This document shows positions 25,682 to 35,012 of a stretch of 64,000 bases of DNA, in pieces (within the stretch, counting starts at the first letter, position 1; each line of letters starts with the position of its first letter). The position numbers and the translations under genes were made by a program. Source of the stretch: Bacteroidota bacterium (GTDB taxonomy: Bacteria > Bacteroidota > Bacteroidia > Chitinophagales > JADIYW01); NCBI GenBank assembly GCA_963169645.1, contig CAUJCO010000004.1, positions 1 through 64,000 on the forward strand. Direction: 5' to 3'. The notes below the pieces were generated by a model. The model had not been told where the DNA came from. It saw only the letters and a program-made list of their open reading frames with translations, and did not search any database.

Positions 25682-26623
25682 ATGGAATTTAGAACAAAAA
25701 TTCAGTTTTCAAAATCGGATATTTCAATAACACATCAAGATTCAATATTGTTGTTGGGTTCCTGTTTTACAGAAAACATCGGTCAATTATTGCAGTATTA
25801 CGGTTTTAAAGCATTACAGAATCCACATGGCATTTTATATAATCCCATTTCTATATTTAAATCATTAGAAGAAATTGCACAACAAAAGCAATATACGATG
25901 GATGATTTAATAGCACATCGGCAACTCTATCTTTCGCTACAACATCATGGAAAATTTTCAGATTCCGACGCGAATACCGTTTTATCTAAAATAAATACAG
26001 CCATTCACAATGCATATACACATTGGATAGGTGCGGAATATATCGTTTTTACAATAGGAACTTCTTTTGTTTATTATCATAAAGAACGAAATACAATTGC
26101 CGGAAATTGCCATAAAATACCGGCTACTGCTTTTGAAAAACGCTTGTTATCCATAGAAGAAATTAAGCAATCGTATCAATCAATTCAATCTATTTTAAAA
26201 GATAAGAAAGTGCTTTTTACCGTTTCACCGGTTCGGCATTGGCGTGATGGTGCAATTGAAAACCAACGCAGCAAAAGTATTTTAATTGAAAGTACACATC
26301 AAATAATAGCAGAAAATTCAAATTGTTTTTATTTTCCATCGTATGAAATTATGATGGATGAGTTGAGAGATTATCGATTTTATGCAGAAGATATGTTGCA
26401 TCCAAATGAAATTGCCGTGAAATATATTTGGCAACAATTTGCAGATGTTTTTTTTGATGATACAACAAAAAAAATTAATGATAGAATTGAAAAGGGAAGA
26501 TTGCTTTTTAATCATCGATTAAAACACACCAACACGGATGAAAATGCGGCTTTTGAAACTAAAAAAATACAGTTTAAAAATGCATTTAAACAAGATTTTC
26601 CAATGATAGATATTGCCTTCTAA
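25682..26623 (+). CDS. GSCFA-family protein
   Basis: About 313 aa from ATG 25682 (MEFRTKIQF). LLLGSCFTENIG at residues 24-35 contains the family name motif, which also resembles the Ser nucleophile block of SGNH hydrolases; a late DMLHPNEIAVKYIW carries the Asp-x-x-His expected for that fold. An esterase activity is thus plausible, but members are uncharacterised. It ends 4 bp into the convergent kinase-like gene. No signal peptide, so probably cytoplasmic. Confidence 0.88.
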   Translation: MEFRTKIQFSKSDISITHQDSILLLGSCFTENIGQLLQYYGFKALQNPHGILYNPISIFKSLEEIAQQKQYTMDDLIAHRQLYLSLQHHGKFSDSDANTVLSKINTAIHNAYTHWIGAEYIVFTIGTSFVYYHKERNTIAGNCHKIPATAFEKRLLSIEEIKQSYQSIQSILKDKKVLFTVSPVRHWRDGAIENQRSKSILIESTHQIIAENSNCFYFPSYEIMMDELRDYRFYAEDMLHPNEIAVKYIWQQFADVFFDDTTKKINDRIEKGRLLFNHRLKHTNTDENAAFETKKIQFKNAFKQDFPMIDIAF

Positions 26624-28407
26624 TCCAATAAAATAGGGAACTCCAAGTGAATTCTGGAATTGCGTGCATTTAAAATTGTACTTTGAAATGTAGCGTTTAA
26701 TAAATCAATAACCGAAATAATTGATTGAATTTCTTCGTGATTTAAATCGGTTTGTGCATTGGTATGTTGAATGCGAATTTGTGCCTCTTTGATAGATGCA
26801 ATTACATAAATACTGATGTTGATTTGTGTCGGTTTGGAATCCGAAAAATACAATACAAAATGTTGTAAAATATCATAAATTAATTGTTGTGAAACGAAAG
26901 ATAAATTATCCGGAATATTAAAATTATAGGTCAATTTTACTTTTTGTTGTTGTTTAAATTGTTCCAACATATCTTTTAAAGCCACTTGCAAACCATATTT
27001 TTTAAGTGTTGGTGGTAATAAGGTGTGTGAAAACAATCTTATTTTATGACAGATAGCATCTACTTCATTTCCAATTTGTGTAAGCTGTTCTTTTTCTGAA
27101 CTATCTGTTGTTTTAAGGGATGATAATTTCATTTTTACAGCAGACATCATAATGCCAATACCATCGTGTAATTCACGACCAACACGCGTGCGTTCGTTTT
27201 GCTGTCCTTGTATCAAAGAGAAATTATTATACGAGTTAATAATGCTCATTTCTTTCTTTAATTTTTCATTCTCACGGATAACTTGTAAGACACGATATAC
27301 AGTGGAAGCTGTAATAATGGTGGCAATAATGAAGGCATTACTATACGTAAATATTTGCCCTAAATAAACACCAAATATATCGCTGCCAAACTCCGGTTGA
27401 GGATAGTATAAAAAGAATGAAAAGGAAAGAAAATAAATTAAAGAGAATGCAACAATAGAACGATCATTGGTATTAAAATATACAAACACAAATGTGATAG
27501 CAACTGTGAAAAAACATACTACAGAAAAGATGGTTTGTATGATGATAAATGTTTTTTGAGCCGGTGCACTCAATAATCCTACGATGAGTGAAACTCCAAT
27601 TAACGTTAATCCAAATAGAATAAAAGAGCGTAACGTTTTTTGTAGCAATGGAATGTGTATTCTTTTTTGAATAAATCCTCTTAAAAATAAAATAGATGTA
27701 ATTAAATAACCGGACAACATGATTTTTTTCAAGAACAAATCTAAGTTGGGTGAATTGGGCCAAAACAATTCATAACCTAAATTATTTTTTACAAATAAAT
27801 AGCTTATGCCTGTAATTAAGTACAACAGATAATAGTAATAATTTCGTTCGTTCAATAAAAATGTAATTAAAAAACAGATGAAAGCAAACAAGATTAAAAT
27901 ACCGTAAAATACACCACGTGTTAACTCTAATGCTTGCGTTCTGCCTAATTTGGCATCTTTTTTCCAAACTAATAATTCCGGATTAAAGAAATTGTGAATG
28001 TCTTTTTTATGAAAACGAAATAGGAACGTAGAAACAGAATTGGGCTTTAAAGAAAATGGAAATACGATATTGCGATCGTAATAAATACGCTGACTGAGTT
28101 TTTTGGAGACAAATGCATATTGTGTAACAATTTTATTTTGCAGGTATTGTTCTACTTGAATATTTTCTATTTGTTGAATAGGAAATTCGATGAAAATTTC
28201 TTGTACGCTTGTTTCGGGATTTTTTACAATTAATTTATAGGCTAATGTATCACCGTATAAGTTTTCAATTTTAATTACTTTATCAGAAGCCGGTTTGCAA
28301 CGTAATTTTTTATCTACAATAAATAATTTAGAATCTTGCGTATGCGAGCAACTAACGGATAAAATCAGCATCCAAAAACAAATAAATATGTTTTGTTTTC
28401 TTTTCAA
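26620..28407 (-). CDS. 7TM histidine-kinase-like protein with intact His box and lost ATP site
   Basis: 595 aa. A lipoprotein-like signal (SVSC, Cys20) is followed by a periplasmic domain of about 140 residues, seven membrane helices (about 165-373) and a coiled linker. The HisKA_3 box GRELHDGIG carries His414, and the next helix SHTLLPPTLKKYGL is also canonical. The following ATPase-like domain is in frame and full length but lacks every ATP box: the N-box position reads IYDILQHFVLYFSDS, and HTNAQ replaces DxGxG. The GxGxxN box is missing. It probably cannot bind ATP. The start overlaps the upstream kinase-like gene by 4 bp. Confidence 0.88.
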   Translation of the reverse strand: MKRKQNIFICFWMLILSVSCSHTQDSKLFIVDKKLRCKPASDKVIKIENLYGDTLAYKLIVKNPETSVQEIFIEFPIQQIENIQVEQYLQNKIVTQYAFVSKKLSQRIYYDRNIVFPFSLKPNSVSTFLFRFHKKDIHNFFNPELLVWKKDAKLGRTQALELTRGVFYGILILFAFICFLITFLLNERNYYYYLLYLITGISYLFVKNNLGYELFWPNSPNLDLFLKKIMLSGYLITSILFLRGFIQKRIHIPLLQKTLRSFILFGLTLIGVSLIVGLLSAPAQKTFIIIQTIFSVVCFFTVAITFVFVYFNTNDRSIVAFSLIYFLSFSFFLYYPQPEFGSDIFGVYLGQIFTYSNAFIIATIITASTVYRVLQVIRENEKLKKEMSIINSYNNFSLIQGQQNERTRVGRELHDGIGIMMSAVKMKLSSLKTTDSSEKEQLTQIGNEVDAICHKIRLFSHTLLPPTLKKYGLQVALKDMLEQFKQQQKVKLTYNFNIPDNLSFVSQQLIYDILQHFVLYFSDSKPTQINISIYVIASIKEAQIRIQHTNAQTDLNHEEIQSIISVIDLLNATFQSTILNARNSRIHLEFPILLD

Positions 28408-30215
28408 GAAATATCGTTTAAATAAAAAATTAAATCCATTACAGCACCTTTGTTCGCATTGGATAAAATATAAAAATGGCCATTCAAGCTGCTTACACGC
28501 GATTCAATATTCATAATACCAATACCTTTGCTGTTCGTTATGGAATCGCCAAAACCAACACCATCATCTGTAATTTTCATTTGCAAAGATTTGTTGTCTT
28601 TCGTTACAAAAATAGTTACGTTTTGAGCTTGTGCGTGTTTTAAAATATTGTTGGAAATTTCTTGTAAAATGCGATATAGATTGATGTTTGCAATTGGATG
28701 AAGTACAAAATCTTCACCGATATGATGAAACACATATTGTACAGATAATTGAGAAAAAAGTTTATCTGTTGCAGTAGTTACAATAGAAATCAATGACATT
28801 TGTTGTAAATCCGGTGCAACGTAGTTGTTCGTAATATTTTTAATATCTTCTACTGTTTTATCAATTTCATTAATTACCGTTGGAATAATTTTTCTTTCAT
28901 CGGAAGAAATGGAAAAGGCAGCAATTTTTTGTCTTATTTTTTGAATATCATTCGTGATGGAATGTTCTATCTCTGAAGATATTTTTTCGCGTTCGGCTTC
29001 TTGTCCAACCACAAATGTATTGATGTTTCTTTTTTGTAGAAAATCCAAGCGTTGCGTAGAAATCGTGTTTTGTCGCAATACCTGGTGATAGCTTATGCCG
29101 ATGAAAATAGATGTGATAAAAATTTCCAACATACACGTATAAAAAATGATATGCGGCACAAATAAATTACTTTCTACCAATTTAAAGTTATCTATAATGT
29201 TGATGGGTTTGGTAATGGCAAATTCAGTATTAATAAATACAAACCAGTTAAAAATATGAAAAGTAGCAGCTATAAAAACCCATATAATTTCTCTTCTTTT
29301 AGAGGCATTATACGAATAAAAACAAAGCAACAAAATAATTAATCCATAAAAAACAAACAAGGTATTTAGAAAGCTAACAAACAATACGGAATATTGATAT
29401 ACCAACGGTTTATTTATTAATTGAAATAAAAATAGAATAACAAAAGTGAGTAAAATATAAATCAACGAATTAAGAATTACATTGGAATAATTGCTTTTAA
29501 ATTGTGTAGAAAAAAAGGAACGAATAAATAAATAATGCGTTCCTAAATAACCCATGACTGCAAATGCAGTAATATGATTTTGTATAAATATGGAATTCGG
29601 CCAAATATAAATAAATCCAACACCGCTGTATTGAAAAACTATCAATAAAATAAAAATATTGATACTGAGGTAAATGAGAAAGAATTTACTTTTACTAAAA
29701 ATGTAAAAGCAAATCAATAAAAGAATAAACATAAATACAATACCGAAATAAATTCCCAAAAAGAAATTATCGTGATTGGTAGTTTTAATAAATGCATTTT
29801 GCGATGAAAGCATGACACGAATATTCGTGTATTTCCATTGTTTTTTTATTTTTAATGTAACAGGTTCTGTGCTATTAGCTGCTATAGATACCACGGCTAC
29901 ATGGTTATTGTGTTTAATTTTATGTTGTTTAAAATTGATGTGGTCGCCTAATATTTCAATCTTATTTTTTGTTTTTACTTCAATGCTGTCAATCGTCGGA
30001 TTAATAATACTTAGGTACACGGTACGCTCTGTTGTTGTTACATTTTTCAGATTAAAATCTAATTGTAAATAAGGTAATGTATCCGGTTCTTGTGCGGTGA
30101 GTGCGTTATAGATTTCTGTTCTTCTAAAAGCAGCATCAATTTGTATGGTATTTCCGGCAGCACCAAAAGGAGAGAGGCAACAAATAAAACATATTATGTA
30201 TAAAACACGAAGCAA
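28404..30215 (-). CDS. 7TM histidine-kinase-like protein with intact ATP site and altered His box
   Basis: 603 aa with the same plan as the next gene: signal peptide, periplasmic 7TMR-DISM-like domain, seven helices (about 150-385), coiled linker, and a kinase region. The His box reads SSEIEHSITND: Glu417 sits where His is expected, and His418 replaces the following Asp. The second helix (NITNNYVAPDLQQMSL) is also divergent. The ATPase domain is complete, with N-box EISNNILKHA (519-528), TDDGVGF (549-555) and GIGIMN (564-569). The ATGA overlap with the partner gene couples their translation and suggests they work as one kinase. Confidence 0.88.
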   Translation of the reverse strand: MLRVLYIICFICCLSPFGAAGNTIQIDAAFRRTEIYNALTAQEPDTLPYLQLDFNLKNVTTTERTVYLSIINPTIDSIEVKTKNKIEILGDHINFKQHKIKHNNHVAVVSIAANSTEPVTLKIKKQWKYTNIRVMLSSQNAFIKTTNHDNFFLGIYFGIVFMFILLLICFYIFSKSKFFLIYLSINIFILLIVFQYSGVGFIYIWPNSIFIQNHITAFAVMGYLGTHYLFIRSFFSTQFKSNYSNVILNSLIYILLTFVILFLFQLINKPLVYQYSVLFVSFLNTLFVFYGLIILLLCFYSYNASKRREIIWVFIAATFHIFNWFVFINTEFAITKPINIIDNFKLVESNLFVPHIIFYTCMLEIFITSIFIGISYHQVLRQNTISTQRLDFLQKRNINTFVVGQEAEREKISSEIEHSITNDIQKIRQKIAAFSISSDERKIIPTVINEIDKTVEDIKNITNNYVAPDLQQMSLISIVTTATDKLFSQLSVQYVFHHIGEDFVLHPIANINLYRILQEISNNILKHAQAQNVTIFVTKDNKSLQMKITDDGVGFGDSITNSKGIGIMNIESRVSSLNGHFYILSNANKGAVMDLIFYLNDIS

Positions 30216-30217
30216 GC

Positions 30218-30574
30218 TTATAATTCCTTTAATAGTTGTTGTTGTTTTTTAGGCATTTTTTTCACTACTTCATCATACGAGTGATCAATCATTTTAAAGA
30301 AATCTTCTTTAGAAAATTCTCCGGAAAATTGAACTGTATTCCACATTTTTTTATTCATGTGATATCCCGGAAATACACTATGATATCGTTCCCGCAATTC
30401 GATTGCCCAATCCGGATCACACTTTAAATTAACAGAAATATCTACTTCATTAATATTCGTTAACAGAAACATTTTTCCCATTACTTTAAATACTAAAGTT
30501 TCTTGGTCAAACGGAAAATCTTCCGTTACACCTTTTTTATTCAAACAATATAGTCGTATTTCTTCTAAATTCAT
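30218..30574 (-). CDS. MmcQ/YjbR-family protein
   Basis: 118 aa. The family pattern is clear: EDFPFDQETLVFKVMGKMFLL at 18-38, a LKCDPDWAIELRERY stretch near 50-64, and HMNKKMWNTV near 71-80. The fold resembles a cytidine/DNA-binding cyt-like structure, and the family is annotated as putative DNA-binding, though the role is not established. It precedes the kinase pair by 2 bp and is probably in the same transcript. The divergent neighbour is aceK. Confidence 0.92.
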   Translation of the reverse strand: MNLEEIRLYCLNKKGVTEDFPFDQETLVFKVMGKMFLLTNINEVDISVNLKCDPDWAIELRERYHSVFPGYHMNKKMWNTVQFSGEFSKEDFFKMIDHSYDEVVKKMPKKQQQLLKEL

Positions 30575-30617
30575 GTACAGATTTGTATATTGCTAAAGTT
30601 TAAAAATACTATAATAA

Positions 30618-32345
30618 ATGGTAAATCAAGATATAGTTAAACAAGTTGCACAAAATATTGCAGAACAATACGATATTTTATTATTTACTTTTAATGATAT
30701 TACCTTGTCGGCAAAAAGCTATTTTGAAAACAGACAATATAGCGAACTCTTTTCAAGACAACAAGAACGATATCGTTTATATGGAAAATATGTAAAACAA
30801 GTTTTTGCTAAAACACAAGAATTATTAGGTGAACACATTGAAGATTTAATGTATTGGAAAGCCATAAAAAAGGAATTTTCATGTATCGTGAATGATAAAC
30901 CACATCGATCAAATTCTGAAACATTTTATAATTCAATTACAAGAAAAGTATTTGTAGAAAAAAGTTTTAATCCGGACATAGAATATTTTGATTATGCCGA
31001 TTACAAACCCATGCCACACGAAGGAGAAGCTGTATATGATATTATAGATTGCACACATTTTTCAGTAGTTGCCATCAAACAAATTTTACAATATTTCCGA
31101 TTCAGTGTTCCATTTGAAGATATTAACCGAGATGCCCAAAATATTTTTGATGAAATGGCACCCACCATCATCCATCAAAAATCTAATTTATTTTTAGATA
31201 GGATTGAGGTGCTAAAGCCTGTTTTTTACCGAAATAGAGGTGCATTTGTAATTGGTCGTATTTTTTATAAAAATTGGTCGATGCCATTTGTAATTCCATT
31301 ATTAAATGAGGAAAAAGGTATTTTTGTAGATTCCGTTATTTATCTTCCGGCAGAAATTAGTATTATTTTCAGCTTCACCAGAGCTTCTTTTTTTGTACAC
31401 ACCAAATATCCGGCTCAATTAATTGATTATCTAAAAGCCATGCTATCGCACAAAACAGTCGGTGAGTTGTATGATTCCATAGGATATTACCGACACGGCA
31501 AAACTATTTTGTATCGAGATTTAATGAATTATATTCATAACCACGATGATCAATTTATTGTGGCACCCGGCATTAAAGGAATGGTGATGGCGGTGTTTAC
31601 ACTTAAATACTACAATTTTGTTTTTAAAATTATCCGCGACAAATTTGAAGCACCTAAAAATTGTACACGAGATTTTGTAATTAAAAAATACGAAGAAGTA
31701 GAAATCAATGACCGAGTAGGCAGAATGGCGTACGCACATTTATTTGAAAATTTAGAATTTCCACGTAATCTGTTTTCACATGAATTGATACAAGAACTTC
31801 AAAAATCATGTAGTCAAACAGTTGAGTTTAATGGCAGCAAAGTATTAATAAAACATGTTTACATTGAACGTAAAATGACACCGTTAAATATTTATCTGCA
31901 AGAAATAACGAATCCAATTAATAAAGGACGCGTTATTTTAGATTATGGATTTTGCATTAAAGAATTAGCAGCAGCAAATATTTTTCCCGGCGATTTATTG
32001 TTGAAAAATTTTGGAGTAACACGACATGGCCGCGTAATTTTTTATGATTACGATGAAATTGCCAAAGTAACCGATTGCAGATTTAGAAGAATTCCACAAT
32101 TTACTGATGAAAACGATACACTTGGTACTCACGAAATTTTATCCGTTGAACCGAATGATATTTTTCCGGAAGAATTTAAAGCATTTATGGCACCGGACGG
32201 ACCAATTGGTGAAATTTTCTTAGCAGAACATCACGAAATTTTTGATCCAAAATTTTGGCGTGATATTCAGAAACGAATTAATTCCGGTGATTATATTAAA
32301 TTTTATGCATATGATAAATACAATCGTTTTAAAAATCTCGATTAA
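30618..32345 (+). CDS. aceK: Isocitrate dehydrogenase kinase/phosphatase AceK
   Basis: 575 aa, close to the usual length. Reversibly phosphorylates isocitrate dehydrogenase to divert carbon into the glyoxylate shunt. Diagnostic blocks: RNRGAFVIGRI and PFVIPLLNE in the regulatory half, the ATP loop APGIKGMVMAVF (about 317-328), and PGDLLLKNFGVTRHGR with Asp459 matching E. coli Asp457. FYDYDE follows, with the other catalytic Asp residues. The gene is best known from Proteobacteria, so its presence in a Bacteroidota chromosome is notable. Base composition is like its neighbours. No isocitrate lyase or dehydrogenase gene is in the window. Confidence 0.95.
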   Translation: MVNQDIVKQVAQNIAEQYDILLFTFNDITLSAKSYFENRQYSELFSRQQERYRLYGKYVKQVFAKTQELLGEHIEDLMYWKAIKKEFSCIVNDKPHRSNSETFYNSITRKVFVEKSFNPDIEYFDYADYKPMPHEGEAVYDIIDCTHFSVVAIKQILQYFRFSVPFEDINRDAQNIFDEMAPTIIHQKSNLFLDRIEVLKPVFYRNRGAFVIGRIFYKNWSMPFVIPLLNEEKGIFVDSVIYLPAEISIIFSFTRASFFVHTKYPAQLIDYLKAMLSHKTVGELYDSIGYYRHGKTILYRDLMNYIHNHDDQFIVAPGIKGMVMAVFTLKYYNFVFKIIRDKFEAPKNCTRDFVIKKYEEVEINDRVGRMAYAHLFENLEFPRNLFSHELIQELQKSCSQTVEFNGSKVLIKHVYIERKMTPLNIYLQEITNPINKGRVILDYGFCIKELAAANIFPGDLLLKNFGVTRHGRVIFYDYDEIAKVTDCRFRRIPQFTDENDTLGTHEILSVEPNDIFPEEFKAFMAPDGPIGEIFLAEHHEIFDPKFWRDIQKRINSGDYIKFYAYDKYNRFKNLD

Positions 32346-32484
32346 TATATAATCAAGTATTCTTTAAATCATTAAATTAATTTAGATTTGCATTAAAGTG
32401 AATATTAGACATAAAATCCTTACAACTAAGTATTATTTTGTCCTATAATTTATATTATGTTAAATAGATAAATAAAGAAGTTAC

Positions 32485-33219
32485 ATGTATTTATACACGA
32501 ATTGGGCTGCCACCATTCCGATGGCAAATGAAGAACAAGACTTTGAGCCTTTTGTAAATTTGTTATCACGCGTGATGGATGTGATTGGCACCGGAAAAAT
32601 TTATTTTATAATTGATAATGCATCGAAAGATAAAACTTTAGAATTAGCACAAAATCTTTCGCAAAAAGATAACAGATTTGAAGTTATTTGGGCACCGGAT
32701 AATAAAAATGTGGTGGATGCCTATTTAACCGGATTTAAGGTTGCTTATGAGCGTGGCCACGATATTATCATCGAAATGGATGCCGGTTTAAGCCATGATC
32801 CAAGAGCCATTCCAATGTATTTACGCGTTTTAAATGAAGGAAATGAAGTTGCCTTTGGTTCAAGATTTATCAAAGATGGCTCTATGGGCGACTCACCTTT
32901 TAATCGTCGAATGTTAAGTAAAGTTGGTACTATTTTAGCTAATTTAATGTTAGGCACCAAGTTATTCGATATGACTTCCGGATTTCAAGGCTTTCACAGA
33001 GATATTATTGGGAAATTATTGCAATATCCACTCAAATCGAGAGCACATTTTTATCAAACGGAAGTAAAATATTTACTACGTAAACATAGAACAGCCGAAG
33101 TACCGATTCATTATCAAGCACCCTCACCACGTGTATCACCTTCTGCCATAAAAAATGCTAGAGAAACACTTCTCTATTATTTTTGGGAAAGATTAAAAGG
33201 AAATTCACCTACCATTTAA
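32485..33219 (+). CDS. Family 2 glycosyltransferase
   Basis: 244 aa, a GT-A catalytic domain alone. IPMANEEQDFEPFV is the nucleotide-sugar entry motif, FIIDNASKDKT the next, and EMDAGLSHDPRAI contains the metal-binding Asp (EMDA in place of DxD). SGFQGFHRDI is the acceptor-side motif, as in dolichol-phosphate-mannose-synthase-like enzymes. No membrane helix, so it is cytoplasmic and membrane-peripheral at most. Paired with the STELLO-like gene 41 bp downstream, suggesting joint synthesis of a surface or lipid-linked glycan. Confidence 0.88.
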   Translation: MYLYTNWAATIPMANEEQDFEPFVNLLSRVMDVIGTGKIYFIIDNASKDKTLELAQNLSQKDNRFEVIWAPDNKNVVDAYLTGFKVAYERGHDIIIEMDAGLSHDPRAIPMYLRVLNEGNEVAFGSRFIKDGSMGDSPFNRRMLSKVGTILANLMLGTKLFDMTSGFQGFHRDIIGKLLQYPLKSRAHFYQTEVKYLLRKHRTAEVPIHYQAPSPRVSPSAIKNARETLLYYFWERLKGNSPTI

Positions 33220-33260
33220 CATAATATATTGAACTATAATTCAAACTAAAACTTTAACCT

Positions 33261-34271
33261 ATGCCAAACAAATCATTAGTAATCACATCTATAGCAAATG
33301 ACAAATTAAAAGTTTTACATACTTTTGCAGAAGAATGCACTAATCGAAATATCCAATTTATAATGATTGGAGATACAAAATCTCCGTCTGAATTCCATAT
33401 CAATGGTTGTGATTTTTGGTCTGTCGATCGTCAATTAACGCTTGATTCAAAATTTGCAAAGATTTGTCCCACAAAACATTATGCAAGAAAAAATATAGGA
33501 TATATCATTGCAATGCAAAATGGCACCGAAGAATTAGTGGAAACGGATGATGATAATTTACCAAGAGCTGAATTTTGGAATGAGACAAGTAAAATAATCC
33601 AAGCTGTAGATATTAAAGAAACAGGTTGGATAAACGTGTATAAGTATTTCAGTAACAAGTTTATATGGCCTCGTGGTTTACCTTTAGAAGAACTACAAAA
33701 AGAAACACCTTCCCTTTCTTCCTTTGAAACAAAAGCTATTACTTGTCCTATCCAACAAGGTTTGGCAGACGAGAATCCGGATGTAGATGCTGTTTATCGT
33801 TTAGCATATCCATTACCTCTTAATTTTGAAAAAACCGGAAAACCAGTTGCTTTGGGAAACAATGCTTGGAGTCCATTTAATAGCCAAAATACATATTGGT
33901 ATAAAGAAGCTTTCCCTTTATTATACTTGCCGGCATATTGCAGTTTCCGCATGACGGATATTTGGAGAAGTTATGTTGCACAACGTATTTCTTGGGCAAA
34001 TGGTTGGTCTGTTTTATACCACGATGCCACTGTTTGGCAAGAACGCAATGAACACAACCTGATGAAAGACTTTGAAGATGAAATTCCGGGTTATTTAAAC
34101 AATTATAAAATCTGTCAAGAACTTTCCAACCTCAACATTAAAGGTGGAAAAGAAAACATGTTAGATGATTTATTAACTTGTTACGATATGCTTACCGGAA
34201 AAGGATTTGTGGGTAAAGAAGAAGATGCATTAATACGTGCTTGGTGCGATGATATCAGCAAAATTTGGTAA
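33261..34271 (+). CDS. STELLO-like glycosyltransferase (DUF288)
   Basis: 336 aa. The PF03385 pattern is visible: VITSIANDKLKVLHTFAEEC at the start, ARKNIGYIIAMQNG and ETDDDNLPR (about 94-102, the likely metal-binding acidic cluster). YCSFRMTDIWRSYVAQRISW lies in the C-terminal half. Plant STELLO proteins are Golgi partners of cellulose synthase and have GT-like domains; bacterial members are uncharacterised. No membrane helix or signal here. Convergent with bshB1, 2 bp apart. Glycan synthesis together with the upstream GT2 is inferred. Confidence 0.82.
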   Translation: MPNKSLVITSIANDKLKVLHTFAEECTNRNIQFIMIGDTKSPSEFHINGCDFWSVDRQLTLDSKFAKICPTKHYARKNIGYIIAMQNGTEELVETDDDNLPRAEFWNETSKIIQAVDIKETGWINVYKYFSNKFIWPRGLPLEELQKETPSLSSFETKAITCPIQQGLADENPDVDAVYRLAYPLPLNFEKTGKPVALGNNAWSPFNSQNTYWYKEAFPLLYLPAYCSFRMTDIWRSYVAQRISWANGWSVLYHDATVWQERNEHNLMKDFEDEIPGYLNNYKICQELSNLNIKGGKENMLDDLLTCYDMLTGKGFVGKEEDALIRAWCDDISKIW

Positions 34272-34273
34272 GC

Positions 34274-34993
34274 TTATTTCAGATTAAATACATTATCAAT
34301 ACCAATAGTTCGTTCTACGGTAAATCCTTCGCCAAAATCCACATTGATTTGGCCGCCGAATAATTTCATTTTTGCCCAAACAAAATCTAAATAGTCGGCT
34401 CTAGAAATTGGCGTAAGTGGTTCTGTAGAATTTGGATCGTAGAATTGTGATTTGAATGCTTTAATGGTTTCTAATTTCTTTTGTTCATAACCGGAAATAT
34501 CAACCACAAAATCAGGTTCTATATATTGTTCTTGTACATATCTATATACTGCTTTAGGACGCCATTTGTCTTGCGTTTTTCCATCTAAATTAGTTTCAAT
34601 CTTAACTAATCCACTTAAAAAAGCAGCTCTGGAAACTAAATCGCCACCACGTTTATGATCCGGATGTCTATCTTGTTTGGCATTGGCAAAAACAATTTCC
34701 GGTTGGTATTTTCGAATTGTCGTAATTACTTTTTTTAATTGTGTCTCTTCAATTTCAAAAAAACCATCGTGTAATCCTAAATTTTCTCTAATATGAATGC
34801 CTAGAATCTTGGATGCTGCATCTGATTCTTGTTTACGGATATCGGCATTTCCACGCGAACCTAACTCACCTTGTGTCAAATCTACAATACCAACTTTATA
34901 GCCTAAATCTATATGTTTCATAATAGTGCCGCTACACGAAAGTTCCGCATCATCCGGATGAGCTGCAAAGACGAGTATATCTAATTTATTCAT
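34274..34993 (-). CDS. bshB1: Bacillithiol biosynthesis deacetylase BshB1
   Basis: 239 aa. Removes the acetyl group from GlcNAc-malate in bacillithiol synthesis. The PIG-L/LmbE zinc motif AAHPDDAE is at residues 10-17, with the third ligand in QDRHPDHKRG. TQGELGSRGN and IRENLGLHDGFFE are specific for the BshB1 branch. This implies bacillithiol as the main low-molecular-weight thiol, consistent with the peroxidases in the window. bshA and bshC are not here. It lies 19 bp after the glutathione peroxidase gene and is likely co-transcribed. Confidence 0.95.
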   Translation of the reverse strand: MNKLDILVFAAHPDDAELSCSGTIMKHIDLGYKVGIVDLTQGELGSRGNADIRKQESDAASKILGIHIRENLGLHDGFFEIEETQLKKVITTIRKYQPEIVFANAKQDRHPDHKRGGDLVSRAAFLSGLVKIETNLDGKTQDKWRPKAVYRYVQEQYIEPDFVVDISGYEQKKLETIKAFKSQFYDPNSTEPLTPISRADYLDFVWAKMKLFGGQINVDFGEGFTVERTIGIDNVFNLK

Positions 34994-35012
34994 CTAAATA
35001 AGTTGAGAATTA

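Noticed and set aside
24340..25683. Longer T9SS plug protein starting at 25683
   Set aside because: It would overlap the divergent GSCFA gene and place the signal peptide internally; starts at 25611 or 25602 are better.
26620..27100. Frameshift or truncation as the cause of the missing ATPase boxes
   Set aside because: The frame continues at full length and ends in a normal last strand (RIHLEFPI), so the boxes were lost by substitution rather than by a frame error.
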